20,556 nt of DNA, taken from NCBI GenBank assembly GCA_003427395.1, contig BFEA01000172.1, forward strand, positions 1,368,942 through 1,389,497, in the 5' to 3' direction. A model generated the notes under the pieces. The model did not search any database. It was not told the origin of the DNA and saw nothing but the letters and a program-made list of their open reading frames with translations. Shown here piece by piece: positions 10,636 to 17,570 of this stretch (position 1 is the first letter of the stretch; each line of letters opens with the position of its first letter). The position numbers and the translations under genes are program-made. This DNA comes from Chara braunii (Eukaryota > Streptophyta > Charophyceae > Charales > Characeae).

Positions 10636-10706
10636 GATTTCTGGCCTTCAGCAACTGCCAAGAACCTAAGACCTGGGCTTCTGGAATAGGACCGATGCCC
10701 CAAGTC

Positions 10707-10810
10707 CTGCAACCAAAAAGCACATGAAGATCACGTTAAGACCCAAATTCACGAAAAACAAAAGGAAGGAAATTCCCATAAGCACAGGCTGATTATTACG
10801 GTACTATTAC
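10707..10810 (-). other. Possible 5'-UTR intron of SHMT
   Basis: Upstream of the SHMT start, the minus strand has a donor-like CAG/GTAATA (intron start near 10810) and an acceptor-like pyrimidine stretch TTTTTGGTTGCAG (intron end at 10707). This would give a 104-bp GT-AG intron whose 3' exon starts about 70 bases before the ATG. Only the sequence pattern supports it; no transcript is available. Confidence 0.4.
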
Positions 10811-10935
10811 CTGAGGTAGACATCGTAGACACAGCAGTCCCCAGTTGCGTGCTGCCACGATTGCCAGGGTAGAGGCAGGAACTCCCTGGCCAGGAGGTAC
10901 TGGAAGCCGGGCAAGAGTTTCTCATACAGTGCAAT

Positions 10936-11050
10936 GACTACCGTCTTCACCCGAATAGAACGCCCGGTCATTATAGCCGTATTTGGTGCAATTTTCAGTC
11001 CAGATACAGCTATAATGACCGGACGCTGTATTCGGGTGAAGACGGTAGTC
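10936..11050. mobile_element. Palindromic element, copy A
   Basis: A 115-bp near-perfect inverted repeat. The outer 22 bp of each arm, starting GACTACCGTCTTCACCC, match exactly. The next 29 bp of each arm, containing GGTCATTATAGC, match with about five differences, and the loop is about 13 bp. It lies about 300 bp upstream of the SHMT start codon, so it may be in the promoter or the first exon. It encodes no protein, as expected of a non-autonomous inverted-repeat element. Four relatives lie at 17255-19011. Confidence 0.9.
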
Positions 11051-11090
11051 CGCTCATTGACCTGGCCGTCATGCGGCTGCTTCACAGCAC

Positions 11091-11194
11091 ATTGAGGGTG
11101 AAAGGAGGAGCTGAGGACGAAGAAGCAGGTCTGCACGAAGCATATTGAGGGTGGAGGAGGAGCTGAGGACGAAGAAGCAGGCCTGCACGACTAT
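11091..11194. repeat. 53-bp tandem duplication
   Basis: Two copies start at 11091 and 11144 with ATTGAGGGTG and share GGAGCTGAGGACGAAGAAGC. The period is not a multiple of three, so a repeated peptide is unlikely. It lies upstream of SHMT, beyond palindrome A. Confidence 0.9.
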
Positions 11195-11760
11195 GAAGGA
11201 GCAGTGGTAGTGGTAGAAGGCCTAGGCTATGGAGGTAGAGGGAGAAGTCCTTCCGGAAGTTGAGGAGGAAGGCGGTGGGAAGCGCCAAAGACAGTTGCCT
11301 TTCAATATGGTGGACCGTGATCTTCATCTTCCTGGTTGGCGCTGCATCAAGCAGGCCCCTCCCAGATTTCTTTTCCTTGCAGGCTCTATGCCAGTCTAAT
11401 CCTATAACTACCTCCCCTTCTTTTTCCCAACCCCAAGCTTCTGGATCGATCCTCAGGGCACTGTTAACTCCTGCCTCCCCCTACGATTACCGGTGGATGT
11501 TGAGCGCGTTTACCTGTTGAACGCGCTGAGCGCCCTTCCTTCACTCTGCATTCCGTCAGTCCGCTCAGCCCATACCTTTCTATAAAGTGCCAAAGCTTAC
11601 CAAACTTGCCTCTTCAGGTGATTCCCTTTCATTGACCTCTAACACGCACTTGCCTTCCCCTGTGTCGTGCCAGTTTTTAACTCTATAGTCCCGCTCGTTT
11701 GTGAAATCCTCCAATCTCAACCACGTTCCAAGAGGGTTTACTCCCTCTGGACCCGGCATT
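11195..11760. other. No gene seen; small hairpin
   Basis: No convincing coding sequence. A short perfect inverted repeat, AGCGCGTT (11503-11510) and AACGCGCT (11520-11527), could form an 8-bp stem with a 9-base loop, but lacks a T run and has no clear role. Confidence 0.5.
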
Positions 11761-12500
11761 GCTTTCCATTCAGCGGGCAGAGCTTCCCTGATCTGCGCTG
11801 CTCACTCCTCCCCCAGCTTCTCCTTCAATACTGCAAGGTTGTACCATTGGGTTCTCTTCATTCCACAGGTCCCTGACTGTTGTCACACCCCTCTGGATCC
11901 ACTTATACCCAAAGTTACCTGTCCCTCTTCTGGCTGTGATAGGACTCCCAGTACTGTCTGTAATTCGGGCGTTGTCAAGAACAGATATGCTGTTCGCGTA
12001 CCTGTTCCTCTTCTGGTTGCGATGTTGGTGCAACTCGGACTGTTGGTTTCACTGTCTTCCATGCCTGCAGGATCTCTTTCCAAAATGTGGATTTGATCCG
12101 TTTTCCTGTAAACACGTCCGACATTATCGCTTTCCATGCATCTTCATTTCGACTCAACCCCCATTCGTTCATCAGTATGGTTTCTGCTACCGTAGTAAGC
12201 ACCAATCAGAGTCCTTATCTGCTTCGACTGCCTTTAGAACCCAGTCACACAAGAGCAGGTAGTTTCGTGTTTGTGGATCTGTTAGATTTAGTCCTCCTCC
12301 TTCCTTTGGCAGGCAAAGTGTATCCCAGGCGGCCTTCGCGATGCAGCCCTTCTCCTGGTTTAAGGATTTCCAGAGGAAGAGCCTGGCTTCCTTAATTTCC
12401 CTCAGGGACTCCGCTTGAATGGTCCTCACTCGCGCCACAAACCAAGGCAGTGCAAAGGATGACACGTTCAAAGCGAGAGCTCGACCAATGATTGAGAGGT
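11760..12500 (-). pseudogene. Second LINE relic (RT connection to C terminus)
   Basis: On the minus strand the reading starts near 12500 with LSIIGRALALNVSSFALPWF and continues ARLFLWKSLNQEKGCIAKAAW, then CLPKEGGGLNLTDPQTRNYL. This is the typical RT-thumb and connection part of a LINE. After a frameshift near 12190 it goes on as VLTTVAETILMNEWGL and FTGKRIKSTFWKEILQAW, then in another frame GNFGYKWIQRGVTTVRDLW. The 5' boundary is abrupt at about 12500, where the 153-bp repeat begins. It differs clearly from the first LINE, so it comes from another lineage. Confidence 0.82.
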
Positions 12501-12505
12501 GTTTT

Positions 12506-12960
12506 GCTTCTCCCGAACTGCCTTGGGATCACATCATGGAACGGCCCGGCCCAGCCTTTAAAATTATTGAAAAAAAGAAGAGACAACTGCGGCTGTGACC
12601 GCTGCACAGTTCAGAATTCTCAGAAGTAACAGTCCATTGCAAGCTTGGGCAAAGTTTCGCTTCTCCCCAACTGCCTTGGGATAACATCATGGAACTGACC
12701 GGCCCGGCCCTCAAAATTATTGAAAAAAAAAAGAGACAACTGCGCCTGTGACCGCTGCACAGTTCAGAATTCGCAGAAATAACAATCCGTTGCAAGCTTG
12801 GGCGAAGTTTCACTTCTCCCCAACTGCCTTGGGATGACATCATGGAACTGACCGCCCTGGCCCTCAAAATTATTGGAAAAAAAAAAGAGACAACTGTGCC
12901 TGTGACCGCTGCACAGTTCAGAATTCGCAGAAATAACAGTCTGTTGCAAGCTTGGGTGAA
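12506..12960. repeat. 153-bp tandem repeat, three copies
   Basis: Copies start at 12506, 12659 and 12812, each with (G/A)CTTCTCCC(C/G)AACTGCC. Each contains an A-rich centre (TTGAAAAAAA...GAGACAACTG), GTGACCGCTGCACAGTTCAG and GCAAGCTTGGG. They differ by only a few substitutions each. The first abuts the second LINE relic. A diverged inverted copy of part of the unit lies at about 13485-13535. Confidence 0.95.
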
Positions 12961-13129
12961 GACCAGTTAGAAACTGCAAGAAAAACAGTAAATCATGCGT
13001 TTGGGGGCCTACCGGTTCAATAATTGGCAAAAACAGGAGGTGGCAGTAGTGGTTGGTACCGATCTTTTTCCCGTGGCCTGGCCTGGGAGCAGTTACCGGT
13101 AGCAGGCCCTCCCGTTTTCGGGTCGTTTC

Positions 13130-13275
13130 CCCAGGAGTGTGGCCTAGGCATGTCGGCCGTGGCCCAGCCACGGGCGTGGCCTAGACATCTTGGCCATGAC
13201 CCAGCCATGGGTGTGGCCAAGACATCTCGGCCATGGCCCAGCCACGGGTGCGGCCTGGACAGCTCGGCCGTGGCA
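13130..13275. repeat. 37-bp minisatellite, four units
   Basis: Units start at 13165, 13202 and 13239 (CAGCCACGGG or CAGCCATGGG, then GTGGCC, then CTCGGCC), with a partial unit before 13165. They are GC-rich, about 80-90% alike, and rich in GGCC. The period is not divisible by three, so the open frames across them are not evidence of a protein. Confidence 0.92.
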
Positions 13276-13286
13276 TAAGCAGGCGC

Positions 13287-13344
13287 AAAAAAAAAAAAAA
13301 AAAAAAAGTCGCAGGCACGGGGAAAAAAAAAAAAAAAAAAAAAA
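13287..13344. repeat. Two poly-A runs
   Basis: Runs of 21 A (13287-13307) and 22 A (13323-13344) are separated by GTCGCAGGCACGGGG. They could be retroposon tails on the plus strand, but no retroposon body is recognised before them. Confidence 0.85.
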
Positions 13345-13588
13345 CACGAGTAGCCGCCTGATTTTGCCACTTCCGAACCGTCTTCCAATGCCTAGAAATG
13401 CACAAAGCTGTAACAGTTTTCTGCTTTTTGCAGATTCTAACTGCCCTCGGCCCAGAACCGCAGTGCCCTGTTATTTTTTTATTCCTTCCTGCGAATTGGG
13501 AACTGTGCAGAGGTCACCCGCGCAGTTATTTCAAAAAAGGAAAAAAAGAAAACCCATCGGCCCGCTATCCAGACCGATGCCAGTTCGG

Positions 13589-13713
13589 GCGAACGGCTCA
13601 GATCGTGGGCCAATCAGACAAAAAACTTGAGCCCAGATCCGGCCCAGATCGAGGGCCCACATCGTGGGCCAATCAGACAAAAATCATGGGCCCAGATCGT
13701 GGGCCAATCAGAC
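13589..13713. repeat. 35-bp CCAAT-containing repeat units
   Basis: Units built on CCCAGATCGTGGGCCAATCA and GAC(A)n recur here. The best unit is 13679-13713. Each contains a good CCAAT box (GGCCAATCAG). Related units lie at 13897-14100 in both orientations and a diverged one at about 14230-14250. Confidence 0.88.
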
Positions 13714-13896
13714 CTGGCCTCGCTCAGTTGGTACACCCTCTAACTGTTGAAATACAGACCCACTGAGTTCTACCTCCACTGGAAGCAGATGAGTAAAAGA
13801 TTAAAAATTACTATAATTCTGAATTACCTAGGGCCGGTCAGTTCGATGATAGGGGGGGGGGAGAATAATAAAAACTATAATAATAAATAAATTAAA
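13714..13896 (+). mobile_element. SINE-like insert with tRNA-like head
   Basis: A 183-bp segment lies between two 33-bp direct repeats (13681-13713 and 13897-13929, one difference). It starts with a tRNA-like head: an A-box-like TCGCTCAGTTGG at about 13720-13731 and a degraded B-box-like AGTTCTACCTCC at about 13766-13777. It ends in an A/T-rich tail (AATAATAAAAACTATAATAA and more). Head, tail and flanking repeats fit a tRNA-derived SINE. The direct repeats are longer than usual and belong to a local repeat family, so they may predate the insertion. Confidence 0.5.
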
Positions 13897-13898
13897 AA

Positions 13899-14010
13899 AT
13901 CATGGGCCCAGATCGTGAGCCAATCAGACAAAAATCGTTGGCCCAGATCGCAGTCTGGCCGATCGGACCCACGATTTCTGTCTGATTGGCTGACGATCTG
14001 GGCCCATGAT
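13899..14010. repeat. 112-bp hairpin, 43-bp arms
   Basis: The left arm (13899-13941) and right arm (13968-14010) are reverse complements at 40 of 43 positions, with a 26-base spacer. The arms are the 35-bp CCAAT-type unit in opposite orientations. A further inverted unit follows at about 14012-14042. RNA from either strand would fold into a long stem. Confidence 0.93.
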
Positions 14011-14104
14011 TTTGGTCTGATTGGCCCACGATCTGGGCCCGTGGCTACCCTTCTCTGAACGGGCCAGATCGTGGGGCAATCAGACGGGACAAAAATCGTG
14101 GGGA

Positions 14105-14210
14105 GTCCTTTGGGACATCCGTTAAAACTGGAACCATACAGAAACGATTAGCATGGCCCCTCCACAAGGATGACACGCATAATAAATCGAGAAATGGTCC
14201 AAAATTTTTT
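14105..14210 (+). ncRNA. U6: U6 snRNA-like sequence, probably a pseudogene
   Basis: The order of U6 blocks is complete: the 5' stem GTCC-TTTG-GGAC, ACATCCG, AAACTGGAAC, ATACAGAAAC, GATTAGCATGGCCCCT, CAAGGATGACACGCA, AAATCGAGAAATGGTCC and a terminal T run. The AGC triad (14150-14152) is kept. Differences from the normal plant form include ACAGAAA instead of the near-invariant ACAGAGA (14138-14144), changes in the CCTGCGC segment (CCTCCAC) and about three extra bases after CACGCA. I see no TATA box or plant upstream sequence element at the usual distances. A processed pseudogene is likeliest; an expressed variant U6 cannot be excluded. Confidence 0.85.
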
Positions 14211-14411
14211 ATTTTTTTTTAATACAATAAATCGTGAGGCCAATCTTGACAAAATTGTGTTTCGCGGGCTATCCAGCCCTTCCCCGTTCGCACGTGCCGC
14301 CCAGATCGCAGCTCCATCAGGAAAAAAAAAATAAAAAAAAATTATGATCGGCCTGCCACATGCGTCATTCCCGAAAACGGTCGGCCGGTAATCGGAGCTA
14401 TTCCTTACGAC
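14211..14411. other. A/T-rich spacer with a diverged CCAAT unit
   Basis: It contains AATCGTGAGGCCAATC (a diverged 35-bp-type unit, about 14229-14245) and GCGGGCTATCCAG, which also occurs in similar form (CCCGCTATCCAG) near 13561, and a poly-A stretch at about 14321-14341. No gene seen. Confidence 0.55.
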
Positions 14412-14451
14412 GATTAGCAGATTAGCAGATTAGCAAATCAGCAGATTCGCA
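14412..14451. repeat. 8-bp tandem repeat, five units
   Basis: GATTAGCA three times, then AATCAGCA and GATTCGCA, without spacing. It leads straight into the duplicated block that follows. Confidence 0.95.
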
Positions 14452-14629
14452 GTTTCTATATTATTCTCTATCTATATATCTATATACTAGAGTCGCCTTA
14501 GACTAGATAAAGAGGAGGAGAGGGAACTACGTGTTCGCAGATTAGCAGATTCGCAGTTTCTATAGTATTCTATATCTATATACTAAAGTCGCCTTAGACT
14601 AGATAAAGAGGAGGAGGGGACTATGTGAG
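14442..14629. repeat. Duplicated AT-rich block (about 85-105 bp)
   Basis: Two copies run from GCAGATTCGCAGTTTCTATA (14442 and 14546) through a TATA-rich stretch and AGTCGCCTTAGACTAGATAA to GGAGGAG...ACTA(C/T)GTG. They differ by small deletions in the TATATC part. No coding function seen. Confidence 0.93.
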
Positions 14630-14682
14630 CGTGATGATAGTCGCGAAGGGATGAGGAAAGATGACATTGATTCAAGCTTGTC

Positions 14683-15050
14683 TTCTTCTTCTTCTTCTTC
14701 TTCTTCTCTGTACTGTTCTTCTTCTTCTTCTTCTTCGTCGTCGTCGTCGTCTTCTTCTTCTTCTTTCTTCTTCTTCTTTCTTCTTCTTCTTTGTACTGTT
14801 TTTCTTCTTCTTCTTCTTCTTCTTCTTCTTCTTCTTCTTTGTACTGTTCTTCTTCTTCTTCTTCTTCTTTGTACTCTTCTTCTTCTTCTTCTTCTTCTTC
14901 TTCTTCTTCTTTGTACTGTTCTTCTTCTTTGTGCTGTTCTTCTTCTTTGTACTGTTCTTCTTCTTCATCGGCTTGGTCGTCTTCATTGTCTTCTTCTTCG
15001 TCGTCGTCGTCGTCGTCGCCATCGTAGTAGTCATCTTTCCTTCTTTTCTC
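14683..15050. repeat. Interrupted (TTC)n microsatellite
   Basis: Long TTC/CTT triplet tracts are interrupted about seven times by nearly the same insert TTTGTACTGTT (for example 14708, 14790, 14838, 14910, 14948). TCG triplet runs occur at about 14735-14751 and 14998-15017. The open frames across it (poly-Ser, poly-Phe or poly-Lys) are by-products of the triplet repeat. Confidence 0.93.
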
Positions 15051-15650
15051 GTGATCTCATTCTTCATCGTCTTTGAGTTGCTATAGATGGCATAGTCTCA
15101 AATTAGAGTCTTGTTTACACAGCCCTTCATCTGATAGCTCATTAAGAGGATCTTCCGCTGTTCTCGCCCCAGAAAACCCAATTTTAAACCCTCCCCTCAA
15201 AATGCCCCCAATAGCCACATTCATGGCAGTTCACATAGTAGTAGTACCCAACTGCTCCTCTTCTTCTCAGAGCGTACTCGCACTACGGCTTTTCTGGATG
15301 CATTTGACCGCAATTACGGCCAGCCCTGCGTGTATGTGGCCGCAATCACGTCCAGAGCTGAGTCGAAAGGGCCCTAGTGTCAGTATGTCCTCACTGTCAT
15401 TTGCATGTGCACGCTATCCTCCTCGTTCACACCTAGGTTTCTTTCTTTGTTTTCTTTTTTCTTTTTGTCAAAAGGGCGTCTGCCTTGAGATATCACCATT
15501 GACGCTGACAGGCCCCACAGGCAATTCACACTTACTTATGTTCTATGTTATTCTAGGTTTCAATCTTTCTTGTTTATTTTTAGTACGTGGGAGAGTAGTG
15601 ATACATTGAGAAGCAGCTCGTTTCATTGACAACAACTTAAAAGCATCGCA
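15051..15650. other. No convincing gene
   Basis: A 178-codon plus-strand open frame (15073-15609) has no recognisable domain and no coding-like composition. CATGTGCACGC occurs at 15404 and again near 15780, suggesting shared ancestry with the next repeat block. Confidence 0.5.
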
Positions 15651-15795
15651 AAGAAAATAACCCTCCCTCTCCTCCCTCGTAGAGTGCAAAACGCATGGAA
15701 AATAACCCTCCCTCTTCTCCCTCTCCTCCTTTTGAAGAGTGCAAAAGGCAAAAGAAAATCACCCTCCCTCTCCCCTTCGCATGTGCACGCAATTC
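15651..15795. repeat. Imperfect tandem repeat, about 45-57 bp, three units
   Basis: Units begin GAAAATAACCCTCCCTC or GAAAATCACCCTCCCTC (about 15653, 15698, 15752). The first two end in GAGTGCAAAA-GCA. The units differ in length by pyrimidine-rich insertions. Confidence 0.8.
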
Positions 15796-16262
15796 TTGTG
15801 TTCCCCTTCCCTCTCTCTCTCTGTCATCCCTTCTTCTTCTTTTATTTAGTTCGTCCTATTCCCCCACCTCCTCCTCCACCTCCTCCCCCACCTCAAAGAG
15901 ACTAAAGAAATAGCGAAAAAGAACAGCCGCCGCCGCCTCCCTCAACCCCTTCTCGTCTTTTGTCGTCTCCTTTTCTCTCTCGTCGCTCAATTCATTATTC
16001 CCGCTCCTCCTCCTCTTCCTCCTCCTCCTCCTCCTCCCCCGACAATCTTCCTCCTCCTCTGCCATATCTTTGTCCGTTGTGTGCCCCTGCTCCACCCCAT
16101 TTCTCCCGACAAGCCCGCCTACGTATAGCATCACATACCAAATCGCATTCTCTCCTTCATCATCCTCTTCCTCCTCTCTGCACCACCTCTTCCTGCATTT
16201 TCTCCACGACCCCTCTTTTTTTTTTTTCCTTTTTTTTTTTTTCCCTTTTTTTCCTTTTTTTT

Positions 16263-16310
<48 letters not shown>
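15796..16310. repeat. Pyrimidine-rich tract ending in long poly-T
   Basis: Mixed CTC/CTT microsatellite passes into T-rich runs, the longest about 16265-16309. Frames in it are low-complexity artefacts (poly-Ser/Pro on plus, poly-Lys on minus). Such tracts can form triplex DNA and are prone to assembly error. Confidence 0.85.
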
Positions 16311-16311
<1 letters not shown>

Positions 16312-16690
16312 CCAGTCTCCTTTCATTACTTGAAACAATTCGGGGCCGGGGATCCCCACAATTCAACCCGGACCGAGAGATTTACTGACAGCTTCAGTCA
16401 GCTTAGCTTATGCTTCAGAAGGGGAGTCCTTGACTACAGTAGGAACAAACCCGGTCCCAGGGACCTCGTCCTGCAGTCCCCTCTCTGAGCCGAAAATGAA
16501 CTAAACGTGTCTAAAAAACCCAAAAAGCCGCACAAGCCAAACAACTCCACTACCGTAGTATTAACAAAAAAAAAAAAAAAAAAGTCACTTGAAGGCCCGA
16601 AAAAGCCCGGAGAAGCCACGCAAACCAATCATCTCGACAGTGCCTCTGCTGCATTACTACCCCCTCCTGACCCTTGGTCAACAGTTCTTA
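16311..16690. other. Unique segment with poly-A and an imperfect internal duplication
   Basis: The run at 16565-16583 is about 18 A. The flanks AAAAACCCAAAAAGCCGCAC (from about 16513) and CCGAAAAAGCCCGGAGAAGCCAC (from about 16597) are imperfect direct repeats on either side of it. This could be a small retroposed piece ending in poly-A, but no family is recognised. Confidence 0.35.
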
Positions 16691-16699
16691 CCCCTAGCT

Positions 16700-16998
16700 C
16701 CTACTCTTCTCCTTCCCTCTAGGCCACCTAGTTCCGTGGGTGTACCGTGCGACACTTCCTCCGCCTTCAGATCCCTCTGCCTGTCTCCTGCGACCCCCCC
16801 CTTAAGACCCCTTATCCGAGTGTCCAGGATCTCTCTCCTATTGTTCACACATCTCTGTAGAACCAATGATCCAACTCTATCGTGTCACCTATGATTTCCG
16901 CCACCATCCGCCCATCCTTGCACCATGTCTCCTTGAACCAGTTCAGGCCAGATCCCCGACTCCTTGTCTTTCCCACTTTCCTACGCCAATCTGCCTTC

Positions 16999-17029
<31 letters not shown>

Positions 17030-17200
17030 ACCATTATTGACCTCTGTAGCAATTTTGTAAAGGTTCTCCGTGCTTGTTTGTTCGACCATTCTGTGGCGTC
17101 GAGCACTCTGTCATTCCTTTCCTGCCAGATCACTGTGAATCACACTGCCCTCTGTCATTCCTTTCCTGCCAGATCACTGTGAATCACACTGCCCTCGCTA
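16700..17200 (-). pseudogene. Third LINE relic (C-terminal part), tentative
   Basis: On the minus strand from about 17190 the sequence reads FTVIWQERNDRVLDATEWSN and then KQARRTFTKLLQRSIM. This resembles the end of plant LINE proteins, where IW-x-ERN-x-R follows the zf-RVT domain. After a poly-T (16999-17026) it continues in another frame as GLNWFKETWCKDGRMVAEII, which fits only by position. It is much decayed and interrupted by a 44-bp duplication. Confidence 0.42.
17106..17196. repeat. 44-bp exact tandem duplication
   Basis: Two adjacent copies (starts 17106 and 17150, CTCTGTCATTCC to CACACTGCC) appear identical, so the duplication is recent. It lies inside the tentative LINE relic and shifts its frame. 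Confidence 0.95.
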
Positions 17201-17254
17201 CCTGTGCAACGTATCCCCAACCTTTGGATATGCTATTACCTTCATGCACTCCCC

Positions 17255-17365
17255 CTACTTTGTTCCCCCGAATACAACCTACGGTCATTATAGCTGTATC
17301 TAGACTGAAAGAGCCCTCACATACATCTATAAACACCATACGTTGTATTCGGGGGAAGAAGGTAG
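17255..17365. mobile_element. Palindromic element, copy B
   Basis: A 111-bp inverted repeat from CTACTTTGTTCCCCCGAAT to its counterpart ending GAAGAAGGTAG. Internal arms contain GGTCATTATAGCTGTATC and a diverged partner, and GAGCCCTC lies at the centre. It belongs to the same family as copies A and D. No clear target-site duplication. Confidence 0.88.
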
Positions 17366-17570
17366 GAGGCACCATTCCTTTGCCCACGGGAAGGCTCCTT
17401 CTGGAGGGGGGGGAAAAAGGGCCTCTCTGTTTTCTTGTTTTCTATTGTATTTTATTTTATTTTTACTTTACTTATTGTTAAGACGCCCTCTTTGTGTCCT
17501 AGATGACAACAACATAAAAGTCGATAAACCCGAGAAGGAAAAAAAAAAAGAAGCCAGGTTGTTCTCATTC
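17366..17570. other. Spacer, no gene seen
   Basis: It contains a G run (17403-17413) and A/T-rich stretches. Nothing recognisable. Confidence 0.5.

Larger units (their letters stand above)
12889..13535. mobile_element. Large imperfect inverted repeat, possible foldback element
   Basis: The left arm (12889 to about 12995: ACTG-GCC-GTGACC, CTGCACAGTTC, AATTCGCAG, CAGTTAGAAACTGCAAG, AACAGTAA) reappears in reverse complement on the right (about 13411-13535). The order of blocks is kept, with small insertions. The interior (13000-13410) holds the 37-bp minisatellite and two poly-A runs and no coding capacity. This is the structure of a foldback-like non-autonomous element whose left arm is amplified in tandem. 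It could instead be an inverted duplication. Confidence 0.6.

Noticed and set aside
8986-10637. Plus-strand frames opposite the SHMT gene
   Set aside because: They are the reverse strand of a clearly conserved gene and show no resemblance of their own.
12529-12867. Repeated peptide in a 112-codon minus-strand frame
   Set aside because: It results from the 153-bp tandem repeat (153 is divisible by three); no family resemblance and no sign of selection can be seen.
13017-13405. Several frames with repeated WPRCLGH- or GHGR-like peptides
   Set aside because: The underlying unit is 37 bp, so the frame changes at each unit, and two poly-A runs cross the frames.
12506-14010. CRISPR array
   Set aside because: The repeats are direct tandem units without distinct spacers, in a clearly eukaryotic context and without cas genes.
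14651-15086. Poly-Ser, poly-Phe and poly-Lys open frames
   Set aside because: They exist only because TTC triplets lack stops in every frame; the same tract gives long frames on both strands.
15073-15609. 178-codon plus-strand frame
   Set aside because: No domain, no coding-like pattern, and it starts at the edge of a microsatellite.
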